Positions 26,981-36,110 are shown, counted from the first letter of the stretch. The stretch is DNA of 64,000 nt from GWE2-40-63 sp041664345 (GCA_041664345.1 JBAYKX010000001.1:62001-126000), one strand, 5' to 3'. Made by a program: numbers and translations. The notes: generated by a model not told the origin, from the sequence alone.

Positions 26981-27748
26981 TTATCCACGGGTAAAAACAC
27001 ATTCATTTCCGTTGCTTAAACGGTCGTTATACGAATAACCACTTTCGGTAAATTCTTTGATTTGTTGAGGCTGCGAAATGCGGTTTTTGATAATATAACG
27101 GCTCATCATCCCCCGAGCTTTTTTTGCAAAGATGCTCACCACATTAAATTGTCCGTTTTTACCCTCTTTAAAAGCGGGTGTAATAATTTCGGCTTTTAGT
27201 TCCTTAGGCCGAATTGCTTTAAAGTATTCGTTCGATGCCAGATTAATCAAAAAGTTATCGCCCTGTGTTTTAAGTTGAGAGCCAATATTTTTCGTGATTT
27301 GATTGCCCCAGAATTCATACAAAGAACCCCCTTTTTTATTGGGTAGCTTAATTCCTATTTCCAAACGGTAAGGGCTAATGTAATCCAACGGACGAAGCAC
27401 GCCGTACAAGCCTGATAATATGCGGAGGTGTTCCTGTGCAAAGGCAAAATCCACATCAGTCCAGTCATTAACATTCAAACCTGTATATGCTTCGCCATTA
27501 AAAGCACAAATGGCTTGGCGCATGATGGTTTCATCGGGTTCTTTTTGCCATGTTTTAAATCGGGATACATTTAACAAAGCCAGTTTATCACTAATATCCA
27601 TCATTCCCATTAATTCCGATACCGAATACTTTTTCAACAGTTGAATCAATTGGTTGGCTTGATTGTTGAATTCAGGAAAACTCTTCTGCTCAATAATACG
27701 GGCGTTTTCAAAGTCAAGGGTTTTGGCAGGTGACAGAATTATGAGCAT
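26981..27748 (-). CDS. yaaA: peroxide stress protein YaaA (DUF328/UPF0246)
   Basis: 255 residues, family length. Start MLIILSPAKTLDFE is the hallmark, followed by LMGMMDISDKLALLN, AFNGEAYTGLNV, ILSGLYGVLRPLDYISPYRLEMG-like, FLINLASNEYFKA and ARGMMSRYIIKNRI. YaaA lowers free intracellular iron during hydrogen-peroxide stress in E. coli and binds DNA structures. It starts 21 bases after the stop of the S41 peptidase, so the two are probably co-transcribed. Confidence 0.96.
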   Translation of the reverse strand: MLIILSPAKTLDFENARIIEQKSFPEFNNQANQLIQLLKKYSVSELMGMMDISDKLALLNVSRFKTWQKEPDETIMRQAICAFNGEAYTGLNVNDWTDVDFAFAQEHLRILSGLYGVLRPLDYISPYRLEIGIKLPNKKGGSLYEFWGNQITKNIGSQLKTQGDNFLINLASNEYFKAIRPKELKAEIITPAFKEGKNGQFNVVSIFAKKARGMMSRYIIKNRISQPQQIKEFTESGYSYNDRLSNGNECVFTRG

Positions 27749-27769
27749 GGTTTGATTCTTAATAGCGCT

Positions 27770-29119
27770 CTATTTCAACCATAAGTTACTTTTCAATTGC
27801 TGTTTAGGCGATGCAATTTTTGCTACCCCCTGAGTAGCCAATAAACTCTTTTTCCCTGCTGGTTGGGCAATACCTGTAATTAGTTCAATAGCTTTACCCA
27901 ATTGGGGATCTGTTTTATCGCCAAAAGGAACGGCGTGCATCAAATCATCTTCAACATAATAATCAGGCATCAGACCATCCTTAAAATCGGTTTTGCCATT
28001 GGCATTAGCATATTTCATTACAATGGGTAACATTCCCCAATTATGCCTGGGGACGTCTTCGGTATCGGGGATAGCCCACATTCCAGTGTATTTACCATAA
28101 GTGTTTTCACCAACCTGCACTACATTCATATAGGGTTCAAGCCCAACAATTACCAATTCACTAGCTGATGCCGTAGAATAATGGGTTGTCAGGAAATACA
28201 CCGTTTGTAAATTTAAGTTTTCGTTGGCAATGGTTTTAAACCGATAACTGGATTCATTATTCATATCCATATAAGCTTGAAGTTGATCGTTGAATTTCAA
28301 TGTAACAAATAACTGTTGGTTCAAGGTGGTGGTATAAGGAGCAATGGCTGATGCCAACCAAATTGCTGCCTGCATTTCACCTCCACGGTTGTATCGTAAA
28401 TCAACAATAAGGTTGTTTATGTTTTGCGATTTAAACGATTTGAAAACGGGTGATGCCCATTGAACAAAAGCTTCTTCCGAAGTAAATTCAGAAACCACCA
28501 AATATCCAATATTTTGACCAATCACATTTAACACTGTATCCAAGATAATTGTGTTTATAGCTAACACTTCCGATGTCATGGTTAATTTTTGGTTGGTATC
28601 AAAAATTCCATTCCCTGAAACTTCGGCCAAGGTTACTGTGTAGGAATCGCTGTATGCTAAATCGGCATAGTTCGAAGTGGTTAACTGCTGGTTGTTTATT
28701 TTGGTTATAATGTGCCCTCTTTTTAGTCCAGCCTTTTGTGCTGGAGAGTTTTCATACACATATTCTACTACCATAAAAACGTTTTCAGAATTGTAGTATT
28801 GACCAAAGGCCGGGGAGAATCCCATGGTTTTAGGGGTTCCTTCAAATTCGGCCATCAACCCGGTATAATCGTCGGTAATAAACGACCATTTATCTTCAGT
28901 GGAATACAACAGTCTATTGAAATACGATTCAGGTTCTTCAATTCCGGTGGGTTCCATTCCATCAGGTATTTCACTATACCAAAAATATACCTCACTCATT
29001 ACATCATATATCCATTGATTTACTACCTGATTTTGTGGATCCTCTTTTTCTTTTTTACACGATGATAGAAAGAAGATTGCTATAGCAACAAGGCCAAGAA
29101 GAGAAATAATTTTTTTCAT
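27770..29119 (-). CDS. S41 family (C-terminal-processing-like) peptidase lipoprotein
   Basis: 449 residues. Lipoprotein signal with LSSCKK, lipidated at Cys21. An N-terminal helical cap (WIYDVMSEVYFWYSEIPDGM, SYFNRLLYSTEDKWSFI) is typical of Bacteroidota S41 proteins, followed by a PDZ domain (YENSPAQKAGLKRGHIITKINNQQL) and the S41 core (NLIVDLRYNRGGEMQAA; nucleophile region HYSTASASELVIVGL). It probably trims or degrades misfolded proteins or peptides at the envelope surface. First gene of the row with yaaA; promoter box TAGATTTG 48 bases upstream. Confidence 0.9.
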   Translation of the reverse strand: MKKIISLLGLVAIAIFFLSSCKKEKEDPQNQVVNQWIYDVMSEVYFWYSEIPDGMEPTGIEEPESYFNRLLYSTEDKWSFITDDYTGLMAEFEGTPKTMGFSPAFGQYYNSENVFMVVEYVYENSPAQKAGLKRGHIITKINNQQLTTSNYADLAYSDSYTVTLAEVSGNGIFDTNQKLTMTSEVLAINTIILDTVLNVIGQNIGYLVVSEFTSEEAFVQWASPVFKSFKSQNINNLIVDLRYNRGGEMQAAIWLASAIAPYTTTLNQQLFVTLKFNDQLQAYMDMNNESSYRFKTIANENLNLQTVYFLTTHYSTASASELVIVGLEPYMNVVQVGENTYGKYTGMWAIPDTEDVPRHNWGMLPIVMKYANANGKTDFKDGLMPDYYVEDDLMHAVPFGDKTDPQLGKAIELITGIAQPAGKKSLLATQGVAKIASPKQQLKSNLWLK

Positions 29120-29166
29120 TTTTGTAATAGAGGTTATACGGAACTATTTTTCGAAATTTAAGGGTT

Positions 29167-29174
29167 CAAATCTA
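29167..29174 (-). promoter_or_regulatory. -7 promoter box TAGATTTG for the S41 peptidase row
   Basis: CAAATCTA on the plus strand, matching TAnnTTTG, 48 bases before ATG 29119. Confidence 0.5.
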
Positions 29175-29224
29175 CCAATAAATCTGAGATTTGAATATGG
29201 CCTGTAACTTTTTTCCCATTAAAT

Positions 29225-29269
29225 AATTAACCCTAACCTTTAGAATATTTCTTTCGGTTAGGGCTAATT
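29225..29269 (-). terminator. hairpin after the ZIP-like gene
   Basis: AATTAACCCTAACC (29225-29238) pairs with GGTTAGGGCTAATT (29256-29269), one mismatch. It begins 23 bases after the ZIP-like stop; the T-run is weak (TTATTTA), so it may be a terminator or an mRNA-stabilising stem. Confidence 0.6.
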
Positions 29270-29291
29270 AGAGCTCAAAAGAGGGAGTTAT

Positions 29292-30788
29292 CTATTCAAA
29301 TACCTTAAAAGCCACTGCAGCCATATATCCAAATAGGGTACTCAATCCGGTTACCCGGTTGCCACCAATATGCACTGCCTCAGGTATCATGGTTTGGGCA
29401 ATCATGGTTAGCATGGCTCCGGCGGCTAGGCCTTCAATCCCAATTTCAATGTAATTCGGAATTTTTGCCCCATAAAAATATCCAATTGAGGCACCTACTG
29501 CTGTCATTAACATGAGCGATGTCCACAAAATAAGTATTTTACCGGCTTTCCATCCCATTTTTTTCATTCCAATAGAGCTCGACATAGCCTCAGGAAAATT
29601 TGACAGGAAAAGACCCGCAATCAGCGTGTAAGGGACCACATCGGCAAACTCTACCGCTCCCTGTCCCAATTTGGCCGTTAAAATAATAAGGAATCCGGCA
29701 CCTATTACAAAACTTTCGGGAATCCCATCGAGGAATATTCCTAACCATATTGAAAGGGGAGCCGAGCCATGCTTTTTGGCTGCTTCGTTAATTTCCGTCT
29801 GTGAAGGAATATAGCTTACAGGATGCAAGTGGTCGGAGGCTTCAATAGCCCATGTTTGAGCATGGTTATTTGTGTTATTTTCCGATCCGTTATTGGCTTG
29901 TTCAGCCATTAATTCAAGGGCTGATTCTTCTTCCATTATATGCTGTAACTCTGGGCAATCATCGCGTAACGCATAAAAATCGGATTGGTTTATTTCAAAG
30001 GCTTTTACCGGAGTTTTGGCAACAGCTGTAAAAGCTGCGGGTTCATGATGGAATAGTGCTGTTTCACCAATCATGTGACCGGCACCAATAACCTCTAAAA
30101 TAGTTTCTCCATCCATAAATGCAATTTCGCCTTCTTCAATAACCAGAATGCGGGTAACGGGTTGTCCTTTAACGAAAATACTCTTACCTTGTTTTATATG
30201 CAAATGCCGGATGTGCTTAACCAATGCTGCCATGTGAGTCCGGGGCACGTGCCGGAAAAGTTTTATTTTGGATAACCTTTTTATAGCCACACGAAACCGA
30301 TGATTTCTCTTTTGATTTAAGTATGAAATTGTTGTAGAAACTTTACGTAAATAACCTCCTTTGCTATTGAGTGCTTCATTTAAAATAAAAAAAAGGAATC
30401 CGCCGGCAATACATCCTGAAATTAAAAAGATAAATTCCAGCGATTGTTTGTGTCCTTCGGTATCATGCATCGATCCTTTACTTTCGTTAACAAATTCCAT
30501 TACTGTTGGGGCAATTAACTCAACGCTTAAAGCGGCCAATAGAGCACCGGCTCCAAAGGCAGTAAAGGCTGCGATTAAAACAGGTTTGGGTTGCCAAATC
30601 AATCCAAGCATGGAACCTAAAACAAGCGATACAGCACTGATACCACCTAGCAAAAATGCCCAAAAAGCAAATTTGTAGGTACCTTCCAATTCCGAAGGGT
30701 TTATTCCGGAAGAAGCAAAAAGTGGGGAAGTAACAAGAAAAAGGATAATTACACCAACACCAATAAATACAAGGGATTTTGTTTTCAT
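29292..30788 (-). CDS. ZIP-like metal transporter interrupted by a cyclic-nucleotide-binding domain
   Basis: 498 residues from ATG 30788. Three membrane segments come first (SLVFIGVGVIILFLVTSPLF, FAFWAFLLGGISAVSLVLGS, VLIAAFTAFGAGALLAALS), then a fourth (FIFLISGCIAGGFLFFILNE). A soluble cNMP-binding fold follows at about 195-300 (IFVKGQPVTRILVIEEGEIAFM, MIGETALFHHEPAAFTAV), then an acidic linker, then further membrane segments with LDGIPESFVIGAGF, SNFPEAMSSSIG and EGLAAGAMLTMIAQTMIPEA. The last part follows the ZIP-family TM4-TM5 metal-site region, with Asp where ZIPs usually have His. The cNMP cassette lacks the usual phosphate-binding Arg (PAAFTA for PRSAT). Probably a metal or cation transporter gated or stabilised by the soluble domain. 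Preceded by no clear promoter. Confidence 0.75.
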   Translation of the reverse strand: MKTKSLVFIGVGVIILFLVTSPLFASSGINPSELEGTYKFAFWAFLLGGISAVSLVLGSMLGLIWQPKPVLIAAFTAFGAGALLAALSVELIAPTVMEFVNESKGSMHDTEGHKQSLEFIFLISGCIAGGFLFFILNEALNSKGGYLRKVSTTISYLNQKRNHRFRVAIKRLSKIKLFRHVPRTHMAALVKHIRHLHIKQGKSIFVKGQPVTRILVIEEGEIAFMDGETILEVIGAGHMIGETALFHHEPAAFTAVAKTPVKAFEINQSDFYALRDDCPELQHIMEEESALELMAEQANNGSENNTNNHAQTWAIEASDHLHPVSYIPSQTEINEAAKKHGSAPLSIWLGIFLDGIPESFVIGAGFLIILTAKLGQGAVEFADVVPYTLIAGLFLSNFPEAMSSSIGMKKMGWKAGKILILWTSLMLMTAVGASIGYFYGAKIPNYIEIGIEGLAAGAMLTMIAQTMIPEAVHIGGNRVTGLSTLFGYMAAVAFKVFE

Positions 30789-31331
30789 AGACGGACAGTT
30801 TTTATTTAGCATTTGAAACAACCAATTTAATAATAAGTTTAATAAGAGTTAAATTTATACAAAATGTTGGTTAATTCTTCTATTGAGTTGCTGATTATAT
30901 CTACCTTCTTCCTAAGATATTCCCCGTATCCAATTTCAGGATGCCTACCTTGTTCGAATATTAGGTAAGAACGGTGCTGTGGCTTGACAAAAATGCGGGC
31001 TGGCGGTGGGTGAATGCCAAATGGTTAGCCCCATGTGCAAGGGTGCTTGCGTTTTGAAACGGAAATTTTTCATTCAAATGACTTGCGTGGTAGAAATATT
31101 CCAAAAATTGAGTTTCATTTACCTTGCCGTGGGGCTTACAATTTGGCAGAGCGGGTGGAAGCATAGTTTTGTCTAGTCCGAGGACTCGGGGTCAAATCGC
31201 TCAACTTAGGTTGAACTTACAATCAGTTGTTGCATAGTTAAGTATGTTGTTAAAAATTACCAATCATTCATTTGGCAGGCAATTGCTCGATTCCAAAGCA
31301 AATTTGTATTGATGAATAAAAGTGCAAAGAA
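30789..31331. other. gene-free spacer, 543 bases
   Basis: No credible gene. 30955-31165 is GC-richer than its surroundings (GGCTGGCGGTGGGTGAATGC, GTGGGGCTTACAATTTGG), and looks like a short island of different origin. A 67-codon open frame on the minus strand there lacks any family likeness and I do not call it. A solo end of the MITE-like repeat follows at 31175-31212. Confidence 0.45.
31175..31212 (-). repeat. solo end of the MITE-like element
   Basis: Contains CCGAGGACTCGGGG followed by TCAAATCGCTCAACTTAGGTT, the same end as 59444 (reverse complement) and 22439. No matching second end is seen within several hundred bases. Confidence 0.65.
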
Positions 31332-31829
31332 TCATTTTTTATCTTCCTTTAAAAAGCAGGATAATTGCTCCTGAAGGGTTTTTTTATGCAGGGTAATAGA
31401 ATAGAATCGTATTCCTTCCTCTTTTCCCAAATTGATTTTTATATCAATTATTTGTTTATTCACAAATTCTGGAAGGTCATTTTTATTGATAACATAGAGA
31501 AATTGCATGATAGACTCATCGTCAAGATATTGTATATCGTATAAATCTAATAAGTATTTTTTTTGGTTTGCTAAGGTAACTTCCAGTTTGTCGTTTAATT
31601 GCATACCAATTGGTTTAGCCGGAAAAGGGATTGGTTGTAACCCCAAAAAATAAGTTGACTTATTGCTAACAATGTTCCCTTGAAGTTCTTTGGAACTAGA
31701 CCAATATAAAACGGTGGGATCCATATAATAGAGCATAGAACCATCGGAGGCTAATCGGTTATATATTTCACATTGGGAAAAAGAAGAAAGTGAAATGGCC
31801 AAAAATCCTACCAACACTAATTCTCTCAT
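31332..31829 (-). CDS. hypothetical exported protein
   Basis: 165 residues with a signal peptide (MRELVLVGFLAISLSSFSQ). The mature protein is beta-rich (MLYYMDPTVLYWSSS, LEVTLANQKKYLLDLYDIQYL, KINLGKEEGIRFYSITLHKK) with single Cys residues near each end (CEIYN, LSCFL). No known family recognised. The promoter box TATATTTG at 31850-31857 sits 21 bases upstream, supporting a real, separately expressed gene. Confidence 0.7.
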   Translation of the reverse strand: MRELVLVGFLAISLSSFSQCEIYNRLASDGSMLYYMDPTVLYWSSSKELQGNIVSNKSTYFLGLQPIPFPAKPIGMQLNDKLEVTLANQKKYLLDLYDIQYLDDESIMQFLYVINKNDLPEFVNKQIIDIKINLGKEEGIRFYSITLHKKTLQEQLSCFLKEDKK

Positions 31830-31849
31830 AAATAAAGATTTGCTTCACC

Positions 31850-31857
31850 CAAATATA
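31850..31857 (-). promoter_or_regulatory. -7 promoter box TATATTTG
   Basis: CAAATATA on the plus strand, 21 bases before ATG 31829; exact match to TAnnTTTG. Confidence 0.55.
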
Positions 31858-31903
31858 ACAAATTTGAGTATGCAATTCAAGTCAGCTATATTTCCAATGG
31901 AAT

Positions 31904-33376
31904 TCATCCGACTTCAAATACATGATATCCCCATGCCGGCATATCCAAAAATAGTCCACCCGAAATAAGTTCATTTCCATGACGATTGTAATATGCCTCA
32001 CCCATTAAATCCTTAAGAGAGATTGTAGTCCCCAAAAGGTCGGAAAAAGGAAACTTCACATAGCACTGGCCCTGGTAGTTCGCATAATTTACCACCACCA
32101 ATATTCGCTTGCCATCAGTTCCTTCCCATGAAAAGGCAAGATATGAATCCCAAGTACCATTTCCGTCCCAGGCTTGCTCACATGGAAGCAAGCGCCAACT
32201 GCCATTTCGGAATACCGGGTTTTTTAATAAAGAAAGCAAATCGGAGTAAAACAGTTGCAACTCCTCAACCAGTTCTTCTTTTGGGGCACGGACCAAATGC
32301 GGGGAAATGCGTTTAAGCCTACCTTCGAATTGGCCCTGATGAAAAAACCGTAACCCTGGCGATAAATAGGTGATAATAGCGGCGGCTTCATGTTTGTTTG
32401 GCTTAAAAGTCAATGCTGCTCGAGGCTCATCGTGATTTTCAAGAAAACGGGCTAGTTTGTTTTGATAAGTCAAGTCAGCATAAAAATGCTCCCGCACCTC
32501 TTTGGAATGCCCAAGATGCAACCGGTCGTAAAGTCGTTTATCATAAGTATAATCAAAACCCAATTGTTGAAGATCCCACTCCATGTCCCAATACACTTCA
32601 GCCATAAAGCAAAAATCCGGAGTTTTTTTGTGTACCGCTTTTATGGCTTCGGGCCAGAAACTTTGGGCTTTACGACCCCAGGTTCGTTCAAAAACATTCG
32701 GAAGGACGAGCATGGCCATATCGCAACGAACTCCATTGCATTGGCTTGAAATCCGTATCAGTTCTTTGGTCATAGCCTCCACTGTGGCAGGATTGCTATA
32801 ATCAAGTTGAACCGTATCAGGCCAACCCGAAAAGTAAGGATCTCGTCCGAATGCAAAAATCAAATCTCCCTTTTTCCGTTTTACCCGGATGAAGTTTTGT
32901 GGATTTTGTTCCAGATCTTTTTCCGTACCTGTTATAAAAAACTCTGGATGTTCCTCCACCCAAGGGTGGTCGGGACCAATATGGTTAGGTACAAAATCGA
33001 GCATCAATTTTAGGCCACGTTTTTGGAGCCGGGTACGAAGCCTTTTGAGGGCCTCATCTCCACCCATATCTGGGTGTACCCTATAATCGGCAATGGCAAA
33101 GCCGGAACCGCCAATATCCTCTTCACGAAGATCGGGCAATGTTTTTTCATAATCGTGTCGCCATTCAGGAACGATTCGCGAAATACTACGACCCATTTCG
33201 CCAGTGGTCCAAACGCTCAGGAACCATATCCAGTCGAAACCCAGAGATGCCAAGTGATCTAATTCGGAATCGGGAATGTCATCGAGTGTGGCACTTCTTC
33301 CTAAAACACTCGATAATTCGGTTAACCATACTCGAGTATTGATTTGATAAAGGGTTGGATAAAGGGGTTGTTTCAT
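31904..33376 (-). CDS. alpha-amylase family (GH13) glycoside hydrolase
   Basis: 490 residues, no signal peptide, so cytosolic. GH13 conserved regions: DFVPNH (127-132), GVRCDMAM with nucleophile Asp219, FMAEVYWDMEW with acid/base Glu260, and ENHDEPR with Asp316, followed by a beta-sandwich C-domain (ILVVVNYANYQGQCYVKF). All three catalytic acids are present. It acts on alpha-1,4-glucan-type substrates; whether it hydrolyses, transfers glucosyl units or makes trehalose-like products cannot be told. Its neighbour upstream, the AI-2E-type transporter, is on the same strand and both have an identical 36-bp repeat before their starts. Confidence 0.9.
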   Translation of the reverse strand: MKQPLYPTLYQINTRVWLTELSSVLGRSATLDDIPDSELDHLASLGFDWIWFLSVWTTGEMGRSISRIVPEWRHDYEKTLPDLREEDIGGSGFAIADYRVHPDMGGDEALKRLRTRLQKRGLKLMLDFVPNHIGPDHPWVEEHPEFFITGTEKDLEQNPQNFIRVKRKKGDLIFAFGRDPYFSGWPDTVQLDYSNPATVEAMTKELIRISSQCNGVRCDMAMLVLPNVFERTWGRKAQSFWPEAIKAVHKKTPDFCFMAEVYWDMEWDLQQLGFDYTYDKRLYDRLHLGHSKEVREHFYADLTYQNKLARFLENHDEPRAALTFKPNKHEAAAIITYLSPGLRFFHQGQFEGRLKRISPHLVRAPKEELVEELQLFYSDLLSLLKNPVFRNGSWRLLPCEQAWDGNGTWDSYLAFSWEGTDGKRILVVVNYANYQGQCYVKFPFSDLLGTTISLKDLMGEAYYNRHGNELISGGLFLDMPAWGYHVFEVG

Positions 33377-33407
33377 ACTAAATTATTTACATGGTCCATA
33401 TTTTGAG

Positions 33408-33443
33408 TTTTGATTCTTTTTTGATTTTTGAGTATTGATTTTT
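33408..33443. repeat. 36-bp direct repeat, copy 1
   Basis: Identical to 34616-34651 over 36 bases (core TTTTTGAGTATTGATTTTT). It lies 32 bases upstream of the GH13 start on the minus strand, so it would be in its leader or promoter. Confidence 0.8.
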
Positions 33444-33532
33444 TGAATTTTTTATTAACATTATCTAATTCAATTTAGTCCCCAATTCTTAAAAAATCCT
33501 TTTCACCTTATTTGAATGCATTCAATAACCCA

Positions 33533-34612
33533 CTATACCGGAACCTCAGTAGTATCAGTAGTATCAATATTATCAGTATTCAGCCAACCAATGAACAGTT
33601 TATAACCAATTGACATTATAATGGCACCGGTAAAAAGTCCAATAAAGCCGGAGAAAATGAATCCTCCAATAACCCCAATGAATATTACCAACATGGGAAC
33701 AGGGGCACCTTTCCCTAGCAAAATAGGTTTGAGTATATTATCGGAAGTTCCAACCACCAACATTAATATGGTCCAAACAATGGCCGGTGCCAATTCTTTG
33801 GTTGAAAACATATAGATTATAATAGGAATGGTAACAAAGAATACGGGAATTTGAAGCACACACAAAACGAATATGAGAAAGGTCCATATTCCGGCATAGG
33901 GAATACCTGCCAGAATGAATAAAATGGAATTCAACATGGCCAAAATTAACGCTACGCCTATAATTCCTTTTACCACACTTCCAACGGTGCTTAATGCTAT
34001 ATCTGCAAAATCATCTCCTTTTTCTCCGGCTAATTTCCTGAAAAATTTACGTACATAATCGCCTGTTCCCCCAATAGCCAAAAGTATTCCGGCAATAATA
34101 AGCGCGGCCATTATTTGAATAACACCACTCACCGAACTTAATATTCCTTTTGCCAGAGTTTTTCCGAATCCTGCCAACGGTTCTTTATACTTAATAATGG
34201 TTTCTTCCAGGTTACCCGATATCGATTGCCAGAATTCGAAGAGCTTTTCACCGAAAACTGGCCAAGTTTTAACCTTTTCATTGGGGAGTGGAATGGTTAA
34301 TGTTCCATCATTGAAGCTCATTTTCAGTTCTTTAAACTCGTTAACCAACGAACCAATGAGAAAAAACAAGGGGACAATTATAATAACCAACAGGGCCAAA
34401 AAGATAATAGCAGAAGCTAATTTAGGCCGGCCACCCATTTTTTCCGTCAATTTATTATGGATTGGATAAAGGGCCAAAGAAAGTATGATGCTCCACAATA
34501 TAATGCTGGCAAATGGAACCATTATCATCAAGCACCAGGCCACTATCAAGACAAGTATGAACAGCCGGATGGTTGTATCGTAAATTGAATTGTTCGAAGT
34601 TGAGTTATTCAT
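33533..34612 (-). CDS. AI-2E family (PerM/UPF0118) membrane transporter
   Basis: 359 residues. Seven or eight hydrophobic segments in the family pattern: two N-terminal (LFILVLIVAWCLMIMVPF, IILWSIILSLALYPIHNKL), one at LASAIIFLALLVIIIVPLFF, a long periplasmic-type loop, then VIQIMAALIIAGILLAIGG, GIIGVALILAMLNSILFILA and the paired C-terminal helices (IWTFLIFVLCVLQIPVFFV, MLVIFIGVIGGFIFSGFIGLF). Family members export autoinducer-2 or act as Na+/H+ antiporters; substrate here unknown. Its start is 3 bases after the 36-bp repeat. Confidence 0.9.
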   Translation of the reverse strand: MNNSTSNNSIYDTTIRLFILVLIVAWCLMIMVPFASIILWSIILSLALYPIHNKLTEKMGGRPKLASAIIFLALLVIIIVPLFFLIGSLVNEFKELKMSFNDGTLTIPLPNEKVKTWPVFGEKLFEFWQSISGNLEETIIKYKEPLAGFGKTLAKGILSSVSGVIQIMAALIIAGILLAIGGTGDYVRKFFRKLAGEKGDDFADIALSTVGSVVKGIIGVALILAMLNSILFILAGIPYAGIWTFLIFVLCVLQIPVFFVTIPIIIYMFSTKELAPAIVWTILMLVVGTSDNILKPILLGKGAPVPMLVIFIGVIGGFIFSGFIGLFTGAIIMSIGYKLFIGWLNTDNIDTTDTTEVPV

Positions 34613-34615
34613 AAC

Positions 34616-34651
34616 TTTTGATTCTTTTTTGATTTTTGAGTATTGATTTTT
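34616..34651. repeat. 36-bp direct repeat, copy 2
   Basis: Identical to 33408-33443; immediately upstream of the AI-2E transporter ATG at 34612 on the minus strand. Confidence 0.8.
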
Positions 34652-34864
34652 GGACTTTTCTTATTGACACTATTTATTCTTTACACAATTAATTTACTGT
34701 AAGACTGGTTTGTTGCTATAGATTCAAATGGTTGCTTTTTAATGCCACAAATTCGGCAGTGGCAATTATTTTGGATTCCTTTCCCAAAGTTAAAGGATTA
34801 TTTTGCCAAAATATTATACTGAATAATAAGTTTTTTTCTTTTTGAATGATAATAAATTTGCTAA

Positions 34865-35059
34865 ATGAGCACAACAGAACCCATTGTATTAACAAAAGAA
34901 GAAGCCTTGGCCCTATTTTGCTTTATGCATATAAACCCGGTTTCAATTATTAAAGAGAAACAACAACAACTTACCGCAGCAAACTACGAAACGTTGATGC
35001 GGGATATTAGAGGCATGCTTTTAATTACGATAATACAACCACTTTGTGGTTGGGTATAA
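34865..35059 (+). CDS. small hypothetical protein
   Basis: 64 codons (MSTTEPIVLTKEEALALFCF…IIQPLCGWV). The N-terminal half is amphipathic-helical and protein-like; the end may be accidental. A box TAAATTTG (34853-34860) lies only 5 bases before the ATG, so it would imply a leaderless or later start. I know no relatives. The 199 bases after it contain CTTCGCTTCGTGAGATCGCC and a CGAGGGCTCGGG hairpin-like piece, no gene. Confidence 0.35.
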   Translation: MSTTEPIVLTKEEALALFCFMHINPVSIIKEKQQQLTAANYETLMRDIRGMLLITIIQPLCGWV

Positions 35060-35258
35060 CCTATTACATATTACCCCGCATTACTTGCTTCGCTTCGTGA
35101 GATCGCCTTTGGCTAAGTTTCATGCAGGGCTATTCACATTCAATCCTTTCAGATTGTGCGAGGGCTCGGGATTAAAGTCTCACTGATTCAAAATAAGGTT
35201 CAATTTGGATACCGCTTAAAAATTTACTTGCCGGATTTTATATCCGGAAGCAATAGTC

Positions 35259-35873
35259 TTAAAACAATCCGTGGATTTCAGCGTCAATTTTATTGATGAT
35301 GCTGCTCAGGTCTTCGTTTTTTTCGCCAAAATTGAGGTGGTCCACATCAATTACCAGCAGTTTACCTAAATCGTATTTTCCAATCCAAGCTTCGTAGCGC
35401 TCGTTGAGGCGTTTCAAGTAATCGAGCCGGATGGTGTTTTCGTAGTCGCGTCCCCGTTTTTGGATTTGGTTAACTAAGGTTGGTACCGAAGCCCGCAAGT
35501 AAATCAACAATTCAGGGGGTTGCACCAACGAACTCATTAATTTGAACAATGAATAGTAATTGTCGAAATCGCGGGAACTCATCAACCCCATAGCATGGAG
35601 GTTGGGGGCGAAAATATGCGCATCTTCGTATATGGTTCTGTCCTGAACCACTGTTTTTCCCGACTTGCGGATGTCGAGTATTTGGGTAAACCGGCTGTTC
35701 AAAAAGTATATCTGCAAATTGAACGACCAACGCTGCATGTCGTTATAAAAATCGTTCAAATACGGGTTTTCATCCACATCTTCGAAATGGGCTTCCCACT
35801 TGTAGTGTTTTGATAATAAACGGGTCAGCGTGGTTTTTCCCGAACCAATGTTTCCAGCAATTGCAATGTGCAT
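35259..35873 (-). CDS. deoxynucleoside kinase (dNK/dGK-dAK family)
   Basis: 204 residues. P-loop GNIGSGKTT (7-15), the ED-x-DENPYLNDFY substrate block around 31-44, and DRTIYEDAHIFA with the D78-R79 pair, as in dCK/dGK-like kinases. The lid-like RGRDYENTIRLDYLKRLNERYEAW gives the expected basic patch. It phosphorylates deoxynucleosides for salvage, complementing the purine nucleoside phosphorylase elsewhere in the window; nucleoside preference is not evident. Cytosolic, single gene. Confidence 0.9.
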   Translation of the reverse strand: MHIAIAGNIGSGKTTLTRLLSKHYKWEAHFEDVDENPYLNDFYNDMQRWSFNLQIYFLNSRFTQILDIRKSGKTVVQDRTIYEDAHIFAPNLHAMGLMSSRDFDNYYSLFKLMSSLVQPPELLIYLRASVPTLVNQIQKRGRDYENTIRLDYLKRLNERYEAWIGKYDLGKLLVIDVDHLNFGEKNEDLSSIINKIDAEIHGLF

Positions 35874-36110
35874 AATCTATGTTTTAAGAATAGCTAAAGT
35901 AAGTTTTTTTTAAGTTCAAACCGATGGAATTTTCCCTTTTTGTTGCGAAATATCTGTAAAAAAGTTTGATGGTTTGGATATGAAACACATACACTAATGG
36001 ATCAATGAGGAAAAAAATTTTTATGAAACCCGAATGCATGGTGGGCAAAAAAACAGAAAGGGAGCCACAAATTTTGCAACCCCCTTTTTTATCACTACTA
36101 CTTATGAAAA

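Noticed and set aside
29160..29200. tRNA-like GGTTCAAATC and a TTCAAATCT/AGATTTGAA hairpin
   Set aside because: No acceptor, D or anticodon arm can be built around it; the piece overlaps a promoter box. No tRNA was found anywhere in the window.
30961..31164. 67-codon open frame on the minus strand
   Set aside because: Starts and ends within a compositionally odd island, has no signal, domain or promoter, and reads like non-coding sequence.
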